Positions 9,001 through 13,807 are shown, counted from the stretch's first letter. The stretch: DNA of 14,589 bases from Caldilineaceae bacterium (GCA_024643705.1 JAHEML010000017.1:1-14589); one strand, 5' to 3'. The notes: a model not told the origin generated them from the sequence alone. Program-made: numbers and translations.

Positions 9001-10001
9001 AGGAGCACAACAGATGGGTAAAAATGGCGCATGCGACGCAGCCGGAACGCCAACAGTGCCAGCACGAACAGAACCAGGAACGGCTGAGCGGCAGCGAGAT
9101 CTGCAGAGATAAGCGGTAGCCTAAACGCCAGCCAGCGGTCGGGGGCCTGGATGAAAGGCACGCTCGCCCGCGTGATGCGGGCGCGGTCGTATCCGGAAAA
9201 TTCGCTGGTGACAGAGGCCACAACCCGGCCCTGGGTCCCCAACTGCGGCAGTTCCAGGTCAAGGTGGAGCTGGTAGGGCAGGCCGTCCGCATCGAGCCAG
9301 ATCTCGCCGGAGCCGACGAGATCGTTGTAGACATCGGCCGTCTGTAGAGATATCCCGGCGGGGAGGCGGCCTTGCTCACGGAGCGACATCTCCAACCGGT
9401 CGCGCATGATGATGGCCAGGGCTGGGCCGTCGAGAGAGAAGGTGTAGCGAACGTATACCAGGTCGGCTGAAGTCAGACGAATGCTCTCGGTTTCGCCAAG
9501 CTGCACATCTTTCGCCGCTTCAAGCCACGAGAGCGGGTCGGCACCGGGGGCAAACAGGCCGGTGAAATTATCGGTCTCCTCCCATTCCCCGTTGGGAAGT
9601 CTGGAAAAGGCGCGGTCGTCCTCAATTCGGATTTTCATCCCGGAATTTGGATCCGCAGCGGCATCCTTCCAGAGGGTCAGCGCCATATCCCCCGAACCCA
9701 GGTCAACTTCCCCGGCCAGAGCCAGGAAATCCTTTACGGGTTTTTTCCCGGCATTGGCCACGGCGGGAATTGGATAGGTGGTCTGGGTAACCTCGGCACG
9801 GTATTCGAGCGTTTCGCTCAGGCGAGCACGTTTGTAGGCCTCATCAAGGGCCGTTTCAGGAGAGGTTTTGTGGGAAGATGTTTTGCCAAGTGGGGTGTTG
9901 GATATCTGCTGTTCAGGCTGGCCTGCTGCGGCAGTGATCAACAGGATTGAAAAAACGAGGATAAGGAGATACAGGCCGTTGTGGCAAAGTCTCTTTTTCA
10001 T
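1..10001 (-). CDS. Giant membrane-anchored surface protein with TSP3, LamG and Ig-like domains (partial, C-terminus beyond window)
   Basis: One stop-free frame of 3333 codons runs from an ATG at 10001 to the left edge. In order it holds a signal peptide (MKKRLCHNG then a hydrophobic run to about residue 28) and an exported N-terminal domain (about 50-300) that may resemble LppX/LolA lipoprotein folds. Next are a helix hairpin (about 303-346) with an RRLRRMR turn, TSP3 calcium repeats (432-578), an unrecognised beta-rich region (580-1120) and a polytopic membrane cluster (1124-1281). After a second TSP3 block (1492-1613) come five LamG domains (1641-2788), Ig-like domains, and a sixth LamG (3072-3263). 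LamG ends carry the familiar G-[MILYA]-[IVL]-[DH]-[ED] then [IF]Y-x-R signature. Such proteins bind glycans or partner surfaces outside the cell; the ligand here is unknown. The start at 10001 is preferred over the in-frame ATG at 10010 because only it has a well-spaced AGGA. The continuity was read by eye; the membrane and fold calls are inference. Confidence 0.9.
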   Translation of the reverse strand, partial: MKKRLCHNGLYLLILVFSILLITAAAGQPEQQISNTPLGKTSSHKTSPETALDEAYKRARLSETLEYRAEVTQTTYPIPAVANAGKKPVKDFLALAGEVDLGSGDMALTLWKDAAADPNSGMKIRIEDDRAFSRLPNGEWEETDNFTGLFAPGADPLSWLEAAKDVQLGETESIRLTSADLVYVRYTFSLDGPALAIIMRDRLEMSLREQGRLPAGISLQTADVYNDLVGSGEIWLDADGLPYQLHLDLELPQLGTQGRVVASVTSEFSGYDRARITRASVPFIQAPDRWLAFRLPLISADLAAAQPFLVLFVLALLAFRLRRMRHFYPSVVLLMIFSLIFSPLLQARQVHAFSAEQAERYREQQKNSEHNSAQQAAIDQVKTPGDPHENLLQLSSSEFPVPSASNSAASIESNMTLESWSAAPLALASGTTDTDGDGLTDDLEAEWGTCLDAASTAPECDGVADPTDTDGDGLTDGVEVHKLGTQPARWDSDGDIIADNLEVHGFRYNGQDWYLKANESDSNKDGLVDSDECPVWNESSPLYDPNGVCQDTDGDGTPDVWDDDNDNDGVPDAADLSAYSVGQQLYTGSNPFKLQVDNLQPDYPVFVDLQFRPQDLSHLDMVGSVLDWPTGDTEGQIQRRLNTTFATTANPEIRSNDALGANGDIRLVPLVEVRIPASAGHFGNLPVLPGYGNVRTMSDPVEDWLDTSKLAPFGITVRDADDGSGDLIAVLPLSTMVDDLGALKVAFTTRMVYWPQQATGGIVDWGSTHEYRVIWLVQMITDECINPANDPDTCNRQDVLTVIHVYEEEWTLTGLNVREDHGYDIGIMYEDPAQDPDISQEYDLWLATWNLNSTFLRGRDCETLVGESCTGNGQRDVTVLNMESAMDIASGGNDSLEMRTFQYDHSGFVAHIMMTETVDLLTDVFDPAGLDLATLLFASEERFRTMNLDGIGNTGGTVTPDLTGQEILTVAGLNWTTYDGSGTGWQVFDPVQNLERLKIQLQADPYFQPADASELAAQAAQGKLIFAQIYYTALSQGLQAAVQSGSVILFSDDYEEIPETEYEYVWPPQTFSGASVVAFTYIGVTLQTLAMTFDDTIFWSDIAKGFNNPYIARHLNSRFPAMQSGTSVLYVAMGVITVIGFSLFVAGYFTGDSELLYTGTAILNAATIAFTVVRAVNFIVGAYTAYQAGTNLAVYAFQNQAVGPTGLLFAVAIAWGVFVFTALTSGLFNHPNGIGFNMALAFAVASTMVAIILFAISLIPIIGQIIIFLQLIYEGLAFFFDWPSAQGALTSLIADALYDVDFIIKNLESGDRLDFRFQNAEFLVPNAGFTTDQIVKYTLDITNTLKFNKDYSSSDAKKSSFFYFLQPNAVDQDSGLTLNMMNGEWESLPGPYVRTSDTVSLSGAGVSFGDIGTGINMDLNEFMYLTESYAAPYVGCWLVFGAETSCKTYSFNGSTHFEVGSFHVFDILPTTLSAFHSLGWNGRSDLQFPVQMDADGDGLPDGTDPGPGAGDSDGDKLSDYFELTNGYNPNAADNDNDGLTDAEEIRRGLNPNDPDSDDDGLTDLAEWNGWLHAYDIDGQGNPVYTWVWSDPHRADLDQDTLDDQEEFFYALNPNIASNADAILDTILFSEGSMVEQGAPEHIFRFEENARAVSFLDNAGDSNATCNGSACPTTGQLGRYGYGLAFDGVDDTAIFDYNRNPNGGLTVAAWVYLDSAGSGVRTILEQKNAGEPWLYITASGNLATGIHGAELATGQVLSPEIWHHVALIYTSNWAYLFIDGDLAKAAAVGALPASTADIQIGAAHGGGSYFQGMIDEVAIFDYPFSILGGNYAAIIELMNGAYNVSDGLVKPGQLLDFTLTVSNTNPTFPAQVVYYGEEDENWLGYVDDPPDARVPFNESAGATSFAIIGEPSNATCQNGAGKCPTSGVTGVTGNAIQFDGVDDEVNMDVVLDSFSGDGYSISLWVYPMDSSGADNHKVLSILDNNGGTARSDTHFDIYWDQKWEYFSVFGGPSSSDNSAPPGQWYHLLAHVNLVSETIFFYLDGVLIGSNVYGTGVFNDDPHIQPGSRFRLGGPERSDFNNDKNFAGMIDDVVFYDRVISYDDFLVIDGGGIPTIPVERTASVYGVPILGTKTLVDTAEIPGGQLSGVLEISQLAEAALNITDVPGVVLNPLIRAHFDENFSKPAGEVYWNSTAMPNQAMYCGGNYTPECPAFVNDFAGKALQTDGIDDAIQVYTELINGPWTTSIWVNPSHTGSSLRAVMGDGSYPSLYITAGDQVGLAFPANTGWNTDYTPGGNVPRNGWSHLAATYDGAGNYQVYLNGKPVGNDNSIPNGTDFTSSGNTFEIGRIAGKASYLPFEGMLDNLIVYPIALNPSEIAALTNQTDLSLHLHHTFDDPPGSNIFTDVAGVYGDSTCANGCPTLGIRGMANRAAFFQGAGYIRGLNLPGYWDQVAEDFTFAAWVRVENGIIVENRGVNRPFRIWTDRYDIGWDTNTPPYDDNWGYPPAPAGEWVHLVVVHNAFGGSGGVYLNGIKVANDASGSPWGGPGTPNIKFGQDLTGYVDDIRLYNRPLTAADVLGLYKTTTPGLQLEFEEGTAAIVFEDQSPNEYDGAINGVLSGLPGRVGNGATFEGLGYVDIGTPSEIGNLTGEFSIQAWIRPTALDGRHWIIASARTNTDNGFGFGIDDGKLFFSTFGVKAYASNVPVAANSWQHVAVVFDSTNAARFYLDGDLIETIAGTNPGLPNADDSIFVGASTPIGNAAINQHFNGAIHELAIYQRPLSDLEIQSAYNNQFRWFRTQFDTLVVVDADSPFGITLETTQQYWPNDYVQLVVSTADSTSRIWTFDFGILEPGASQFAWLAAAPCADANIGVAWCPAFDPSQLSGEGHYQVIFRAVDSVGNQYTQAPSNIYVDNTPPDISASYTGNWENLTPVGSEGQAWSLALTGTIDDPEIETGIAGSGVATATVMVNLVDRNGNPWLGAAPQRADVAGNIWSIDFILRGTRPAGRYDLQVGAADNSGNSTVKTFNAGNGGEIRLDAYAPEVDFSHWVVPSAAISTPLTLSGFAFEYPAWGGEVGRYHFEEAGGAALFYDSGVNANHANCTDCPVRATGFYANGLDFNGTSNYLDTPIIIEPLTQTFSASLWFNVDDLSESRTMVQQTGTGVAWLYISTIGRVRTNLLAGTYSGPLVTPGSWHHAALTYDGTSVRIYLDGALTFEEAGSLSAVDGTIILGANKGLASFFFDGLLDEVMIYERALTEDEVYLLAQAEHAGISSVDVGLEVFSFGESRAPTTWYTATLGTSGDPGATWAYTLPTGLEGFYAVHLRSTDVFSSTNDRG
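3..1637 (-). other. Ig-like domains with a sixth LamG inserted (end of giant protein visible here)
   Basis: Residues about 2789-3333 begin with Ig-like segments marked by VDNTPPDIS and DAYAPEVDF, the usual starts of bacterial Ig-like repeats. The strand TLSGFAFE (about 815-840) then breaks off into a complete LamG domain (residues 3072-3263, ending GLLDEVMIYERALT). It seems to resume with ISSVDVGLE, TWAYTLP and GLEGFYAVHLRSTD up to the window edge. The read therefore suggests a LamG nested inside an Ig-like fold. The protein continues past position 1. Confidence 0.65.
1638..5081 (-). repeat. Array of five LamG (concanavalin A-like) domains
   Basis: The five units are at about residues 1641-1824, 1890-2101, 2170-2376, 2381-2578 and 2582-2788. 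Each has an early F/L-x-G-x-x-x-D/Y strand (LAFDGVDD, IQFDGVDD, LQTDGIDD, AFFQGAGY, ATFEGLGY). Each also has a mid-domain W-H/Q-H/L-V/L-A/V strand, an L-D/N-G-x-L/K hairpin and a terminal signature (GMIDEVAIFD, GMIDDVVFYD, GMLDNLIVYP, GYVDDIRLYN, GAIHELAIYQ). This matches LamG_3-type jelly-roll domains, which bind carbohydrate or protein ligands. Units 1-4 carry a Cys...Cys-Pro loop that unit 5 lacks. The amino acid divergence between copies suggests an old expansion. Confidence 0.85.
5163..5528 (-). repeat. Second thrombospondin type 3 block of the giant protein
   Basis: Residues about 1492-1613 hold five more Asp-rich repeats, including DADGDGLPDGTD, DSDGDKLSDYFE, DNDNDGLTDAEE and DSDDDGLTDLAE, then a divergent DLDQDTLDDQEE. 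The spacing segments GYNPNAAD and GLNPNDPD are the usual linkers of this repeat class. The block separates the membrane cluster side from the LamG array. Confidence 0.85.
6159..6632 (-). other. Polytopic membrane-helix cluster inside the giant protein
   Basis: Residues about 1124-1281 contain long hydrophobic stretches, for example SVLYVAMGVITVIGFSLFV, AILNAATIAFTVV, LLFAVAIAWGVFVFTAL, AFAVASTMVAIILFAISLIP and IIIFLQLIYEGLAFFF. This suggests about five or six membrane helices. The flanking regions look exported, being rich in TSP3 repeats, Asn, Thr and beta-type sequence. The cluster therefore probably anchors the protein mid-chain, with large ectodomains on either side. I do not recognise it as a known transporter or channel. 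Confidence 0.65.
8268..8708 (-). repeat. First thrombospondin type 3 (calcium-binding) block of the giant protein
   Basis: Residues about 432-578 contain about six copies of the Asp-rich DxDxDG-x(2)-D signature: DTDGDGLTDDLE, DTDGDGLTDGVE, DSDGDIIADNLE, DSNKDGLVDSDE, DTDGDGTPDVWD and DNDNDGVPDAAD. In this family the aspartates coordinate Ca2+ and make a stiff extracellular spacer. The block directly follows the helix hairpin, so it probably stiffens the emerging ectodomain. Confidence 0.85.
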
Positions 10002-10009
10002 GCTTGCCA

Positions 10010-10013
10010 TCCT
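10010..10013 (-). promoter_or_regulatory. Ribosome binding site deciding the start of the giant gene
   Basis: On the minus strand AGGA lies 8 nt before the ATG at 10001. The alternative in-frame ATG at 10010 overlaps this motif and has no good site of its own, so the 10001 start, which puts MKKR at the N-terminus, is favoured. Confidence 0.6.
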
Positions 10014-10531
10014 AGTGGGTAAGGGGTGCTCTGGTGAGAGGGCAACCACGGGAAACGTCTTGGTTCAACAGAAATTTAGGGGAGCGAACTGGTGTCTTCT
10101 CAATAGATCGGTGACAGCCCAGACCTGTCAGGTGCACCACGGGAGGGATATTGTTAGCCAAGTCAACTCTATTGGCGCGCCTGACAGGTCTCCAAATTTT
10201 GAGAAGGTACATGGCTTTCTTGATTTCGATATGGTTGGACAAAGCCCGCGTTTTTCGAAGCATCACTTTCCGAAGCGCCGCGTTCGTATCAGTTATCGAT
10301 GTCCTTGAGGGGCACAATCAACAATGAAAACGGGACGCAGATGAACGCAGAGTTCCTGTGACTTTATCCGCGGGCAGGCGAAAATCATAATTTTTGTTGG
10401 TTTTGGGGCCAAAGTACCAGAAATCCAACTGTTTGGCCCAATTCTGGCGTTTTATGGTCGTAAACTTGGGGGCAATATGTGGGTGTGCTAAAAACCACCA
10501 GAGGGCAGTAGTATACTATAGTGACATACGT
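10014..10531. other. Intergenic region upstream of the giant gene
   Basis: This 518-bp stretch contains no reading frame that I recognise on either strand. It should include the promoter of the giant gene, but I could not find a convincing -35/-10 pair. It holds the inverted repeat at 10121-10191 and, at 10332-10350, a short imperfect direct repeat (GACGCAGAT then GAACGCAGA) that resembles dispersed intergenic repeats of some bacterial genomes. Confidence 0.5.
10121..10191. repeat. Inverted repeat made of two palindromic CCTG-N-CAGG sites
   Basis: AGACCTGTCAGG at 10121-10132 is perfectly complementary to CCTGACAGGTCT at 10180-10191. Pairing extends inward three more positions with one G-T wobble. 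Each arm is itself an odd palindrome (ACCTG-T-CAGGT on the left, CCTG-A-CAGG on the right). The arms lie 120-190 bp upstream of the giant gene. They could be a paired operator, a cruciform or hairpin, or copies of a dispersed repeat. Confidence 0.6.
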
Positions 10532-10862
10532 TTATATCAATCCACGGGGCCGATATTGCAGCGCCTCGGCCAGATGCAGCATGGCGATCTTCTCCTCCCC
10601 GCCAAATCGGCAATCGTGCGCAGCTTCCACCCGCGTCCGAATCACCGCCGATGCTTCACCCCGGTCCAGATACGTCAGTTTTCAAAGGGAACCCGCATCA
10701 CATCCATGTGGATGTCGAAGCCCATCTGAGATGGGACGTCCATCAGCGTACCGTTGATACGGCTCTGATAGCGCTGCACCATGCCCAGTCCACAGGTGTA
10801 TTCCTTGCGGTCATCTTGCAAGTAACCAAAAGGGCAGGGATACTCACAATATACCCATTTTG
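10532..10862 (-). pseudogene. comM: Broken 3' end of a ComM/YifB-family Mg-chelatase-like AAA ATPase gene
   Basis: Reading the minus strand from about 10862 gives YPCPFGYLQDDRKEYTCG and MVQRYQSRINGTLMD. Then, in shifted frames, come FDIHMDVMRVPFE, KLTYLDRGEASAVIRTRVEA and RTIADLAGEEKIAMLHLAEA, ending LQYRPRGLI at a TAA (10532-10534). These match in order the cysteine motif, the RY.xRI.G.L.D segment, the RVEAAR segment and the C-terminal RTIADL...H.AEALQYR of ComM/YifB. The piece between RVEAA and RTIADL is missing (junction near 10617), and frame changes occur near 10680 and at the junction. Intact members have about 500 residues and remodel DNA during natural transformation. This is a dead remnant; the rest of the gene is absent. 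Confidence 0.8.
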
Positions 10863-11084
10863 ATTCAATATGATCTATAAACGCGCGAGATTCAGCGGGG
10901 ATTTACTTGAGGGGTGTGCATACAGATCACTGGAAAGCACAAGCCATTACGGAGATGTTTCGGTGTGGCAAGGCCCAGATGGACCGAATTTGTAGGTGTC
11001 AGACTACGCCCTACCGCCCATTGTGAACGTGATGGTTGTCGGGGCCGGAGGAAGTGGGGGGCAAATGGGCTGTTGGAGTCACCC

Positions 11085-11650
11085 CCTTTTTCCTGGCCCG
11101 CCAGACCGGGGCAAGACCCTGGGAGCCGTGGCTGAAACCGTGAGTGTCACACTGACAACCGTAAGTAACCGGCGAGACAAGTACAAAGAAATGGGTCTGT
11201 GCTGCCTGGAGGGTACACCTCGTTCAGGACGATCGATTGAAATCACAGGAGAAGGGCGAGCCAAAATCACAGCGGCGTGTAGCGAAGCGCCGAAAGGTCA
11301 TGCTCGTTGGGACGTGCAGTTGCTGGCCAGATGTCTGTTTCCTGGCCCGAATGGAGCAGCTACTCTGGCTCTATGCCCAACCCTACGACCTGCTCATTCC
11401 GGTTGTCTGTTTTGATGAACGGTCCTGTTTTCTGATCGGCGAGTCTCTGTTACCCTTCCCACTCCGGGCAGGCCAGGTGGTCAAAGAGCATTATGCCTAT
11501 ACAAAGCATGGCTCTTTGACCACCTGGGGGAATTGAGCACTGAACCGGCAAGGGCCTTGCCGAGATTTATCCCAGGCGCACAATGCGGGAATATACCCTC
11601 TTCTGCCAGGAAATGGTCAAAGGCTGGTCCGAAGCAGAGAAGATTTAGTT
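11085..11650 (+). pseudogene. Degenerate IS630-family transposase
   Basis: The first segment (about 11110-11320) reads TLGAVAETVSVTLTTVSNRR, MGLCCLEGTPRSGRSIEI and GHARWDVQLLA, matching the N-terminal helix-turn-helix, the EGL..LE..PRSGR motif and the GHARW motif of IS630 transposases. In another frame from about 11330 come ARMEQLLWLYAQPYD and PVVCFDE, which holds the first catalytic Asp (codon 11414-11416). A third frame gives TGKGLAEIYPRRTMREYTLF and EMVKGWSEAEKI, then a stop. The segment between GHARW and FLARMEQ is deleted. At least two frameshifts, an in-frame stop and loss of everything after AEKI remove the second Asp and the Glu, so the element is inactive. I found no terminal repeats or TA duplications, and the outer limits are approximate. 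Confidence 0.8.
11473..11527. repeat. Perfect 17-bp inverted repeat inside the IS630 remnant
   Basis: CCAGGTGGTCAAAGAGC at 11473-11489 is exactly complementary to GCTCTTTGACCACCTGG at 11511-11527, leaving a 21-nt loop. It lies within degraded transposase coding sequence, between the YAYTKHG and TGKGLAE segments, so it is not an insertion-sequence end. No T-run follows, which argues against an intrinsic terminator. Confidence 0.85.
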
Positions 11651-12063
11651 TCCGGTTTACTTAGCATACCAGAGCAACCGTGTGCGGAACGCGTATGGAA
11701 CATCCATTTGACGCAAATGCTCAAGCCCCGGCAGTGGTCTACCCCTTACTGCGTGTCCTCCTCGTCGATCTGCCCACAGTCGTCGTAGATGACTGGTTAG
11801 TTCGATTGCGTCTGAGCCGATTTGACCTGTGCAGACAATTCGCCAGTTCCGAGCCAACAGCCGAGTTTACTATCTGTCCAACCGGAAGATCCAGCTATGT
11901 GAACTTGATTTGACCAGACACTATGCGCTTTACCTAATACAGTGCTTGTCTGCCTTTGGGGCCGCTTGCGCGTACGCACGCCCATGACCCTGCCTGCGTT
12001 CCATGCATTCCACACGGCGCATGCCTTGGAAAAAAGCGATCTGGCACTTGACACGCCTTCGAA
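11651..12063. other. Unrecognised spacer between the IS630 remnant and the sulfite oxidase-like gene
   Basis: No frame here matches a family I know. A short plus-strand frame from an ATG at 11984 to a TAG at 12107-12109 (41 codons, MTLPAFHAFHTAHAL...) is open, and the same frame is open upstream to about 11915. It could be the tail of another decayed gene, possibly transposase-derived, but I cannot support that. No RNA gene is evident. Confidence 0.4.
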
Positions 12064-12101
12064 CCAAAAAAACGCTACACCTCAACAACAAAATGGGGTG
12101 T
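12064..12101 (-). terminator. Possible weak intrinsic terminator after the sulfite oxidase-like gene
   Basis: On the minus strand, just after the stop codon, ACACC and GGTGT (12097-12101 and 12077-12081) can form a short 5-bp stem with a 15-nt loop. AGCG and a run of seven T (12066-12072) follow. The position is right but the stem is short. Confidence 0.3.
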
Positions 12102-12105
12102 TCTA

Positions 12106-13272
12106 CTAGTCGGGTATCTCAACCTGTCGGCTGATCTGGCCATTACTCTCCCAAAAGGTCACCTTGGTTGCAAGCATCGGTTCGTCCATGGTCGGCTGGA
12201 CCCTGCCTGCGGTATCAACGGCGCGGGAGGTGATTGCATGCTCGCCAGGAACTGCATCGGACCAGTCCAGCGACCAGAACTTCCAACCAAAATGCGCAGA
12301 CTGATCTGCATCGATTTGGGCAACCTGCCACTCACCATTGTCGATTTGTACTTCCACCTGGGCGATAGTAGCTCCCCACGCTGCGCCTTCAATTCGATAC
12401 CCGGTGCCAGTGCTCACTACTCGAGCTGGCGCCGATTTGAGCCGGCCATGCGTCACTGAAGTCTCCGTCCAGATTTGCTCACCATCGCGATCCTCCTGGC
12501 GCAATGTTACATAGTCACGCGCCATGAAACGGTTCATCAGACGCGTATCGATGACTTCAATCCGTTTGAGCCATTTCACGTTGGCAATGCCATACCAGCC
12601 AGGTGCAATCAGTCGTAGTGGGTAACCATTGATTGATGGGAGCGATTCGCCATTCATCTCGTAGCAGAGCAGGTTGTAGGGATGCATTGCCTCGTCTGCC
12701 GACATGCTGCGCGCAAAATTTTGTTTGATGGTGATGTCATTCCGAGTTTCTTCACCTTCATCGCTCCCATAGAAGACGACTTCAATGCCGTCGTCAAGTA
12801 TTCCCGCCTCGTCTAGGATTGGGGCCAGCGGCGTGCCTGCCCAAGCAGCGTTGCCGATACCACCATTGAAAAAGGGTAGGCCTGTGTTCCCTGCACACTC
12901 CATGGTGTAGACGATCTCTTGGCGCGGCCATGACTTGATGTCGTCCAACGTAAGCGTCATCGGATTTTGGACCAGTCCAGTTATCTCCAGACGCCATTCA
13001 GCTACGTCAATTTCAGGACGGTCGTAGTGGGTAATGGCAAAGAATTCATCGTTTGGAGTGATCCAGCTGTCCAGTTCCTCCCAATTTAGCTGTTGGGCGA
13101 TGACTTCGGGCACAGGATTTTTAGGCATCTGATCTAGCCAGGGAATCACTTCTTCACCTTGTTTCAAGGGCGTTGCTTGCGCGAATTTGACGCTGTTAAG
13201 GAAGGCTAGACCGGTCAAGGCGGCACCTCCCTGCATCAACAGATCACGACGTGACAATGTAGGCTGTTTCAT
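12106..13272 (-). CDS. Tat-exported molybdopterin oxidoreductase, sulfite oxidase family
   Basis: The product has 388 residues. It starts with a twin-arginine signal (S7-R-R-D-L-L, a hydrophobic run, cleavage near FAQA 30-33), so it is exported folded with its cofactor. Residues about 60-250 form the Mo-cofactor domain: MECAGN contains Cys126, the expected molybdenum ligand, and LRLIAPGWYGIANVKWLKRI (220-238) is the conserved cofactor-binding strand. Residues about 255-388 look like the Mo-co dimerisation domain (GAAWG..I..VEVQIDNGEW, FWSLDW, PGEH.I..RAVD..GRVQP). Family members oxidise sulfite to sulfate, or act on related substrates, passing electrons to a cytochrome; no cytochrome gene lies beside it. 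The start at 13272 has a good binding site and puts the Tat signal at the N-terminus, although the frame stays open upstream to 13527. The exact substrate is not certain. Confidence 0.9.
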   Translation of the reverse strand: MKQPTLSRRDLLMQGGAALTGLAFLNSVKFAQATPLKQGEEVIPWLDQMPKNPVPEVIAQQLNWEELDSWITPNDEFFAITHYDRPEIDVAEWRLEITGLVQNPMTLTLDDIKSWPRQEIVYTMECAGNTGLPFFNGGIGNAAWAGTPLAPILDEAGILDDGIEVVFYGSDEGEETRNDITIKQNFARSMSADEAMHPYNLLCYEMNGESLPSINGYPLRLIAPGWYGIANVKWLKRIEVIDTRLMNRFMARDYVTLRQEDRDGEQIWTETSVTHGRLKSAPARVVSTGTGYRIEGAAWGATIAQVEVQIDNGEWQVAQIDADQSAHFGWKFWSLDWSDAVPGEHAITSRAVDTAGRVQPTMDEPMLATKVTFWESNGQISRQVEIPD

Positions 13273-13278
13273 TTGAAT

Positions 13279-13286
13279 CCCTTTCT
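13279..13286 (-). promoter_or_regulatory. Ribosome binding site deciding the start of the sulfite oxidase-like gene
   Basis: Minus-strand AGAAAGGG ends 6 nt before the ATG at 13272. Together with the Tat motif seven codons in, it favours this start over the upstream in-frame ATG at 13527. Confidence 0.65.
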
Positions 13287-13755
13287 GTAAGTTGTTCGCG
13301 AGAGTACGCAGACCGAAATCTTCATCAATGATTGCATCACAAATATGGTTTAGGACTTCACTCTTGTTTCCGCTGAACGGGTTTGGTCCGTGATTCATGT
13401 AATGATTGCTTTGGCAACTTCTTCCGACGGAGGCAAGGACATCCCTGCGTTTTGTCGTCGAATAATCCAAAATTGACCCACTTGCCCAGTATTCAGGTGG
13501 TACGGTAACATTGGCTAATTCAGTCACAATGAGTTCATTCGGTCAGGTTCTCTCCAAGAAACGACAAGCGAACATTCGCTCTTGTTTGATGTGAGATTGT
13601 TACCGTACTAAAACTCATGAAACGTCCGGATGCGTTGAGCGAAGCTTCTGCCATGGTTAGGTGCCGTGGATCTGATCCTTGTGATGCAGTTCAATATCTC
13701 CCCCATCGACCCAATGAGGTCACCTTATCAGGCGCTGTGTTCGAAAAGTGTTCAT

Positions 13756-13796
13756 TTATCGTGAATTTCGCCATCGCACTGCGAAATTCATGATAA
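13756..13796. repeat. 16-bp inverted repeat (hairpin or operator) before a TATAAT box
   Basis: The left arm at 13756-13771 (TTATCGTGAATTTCGC) pairs with the right arm at 13781-13796 (GCGAAATTCATGATAA) across a 9-nt loop, with one G-T wobble among 16 pairs. It ends five bases before TATAAT at 13802-13807. This is typical of an operator overlapping a promoter, or of a structured end of a mobile element. Confidence 0.65.
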
Positions 13797-13801
13797 TCTT
13801 G

Positions 13802-13807
13802 TATAAT
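13802..13807 (+). promoter_or_regulatory. Possible -10 box reading toward the IS3 remnant
   Basis: A perfect TATAAT lies downstream of the hairpin. At the usual spacing the -35 position falls inside the right hairpin arm and is poor (CTGCGA at 13779-13784), so the promoter would be weak or need an activator. It would read into the decayed orfA that starts about 70 bp later. Confidence 0.35.

Noticed and set aside
9868..10317. Open frames on both strands across the leader of the giant gene
   Set aside because: Neither translation has a recognisable motif. The plus frame overlaps the start of the giant gene antisense, so the stretch is treated as intergenic.
13617..13793. 58-codon plus-strand frame beginning at an ATG
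   Set aside because: No good ribosome binding site, no recognised motif, and it ends inside the hairpin; probably chance.
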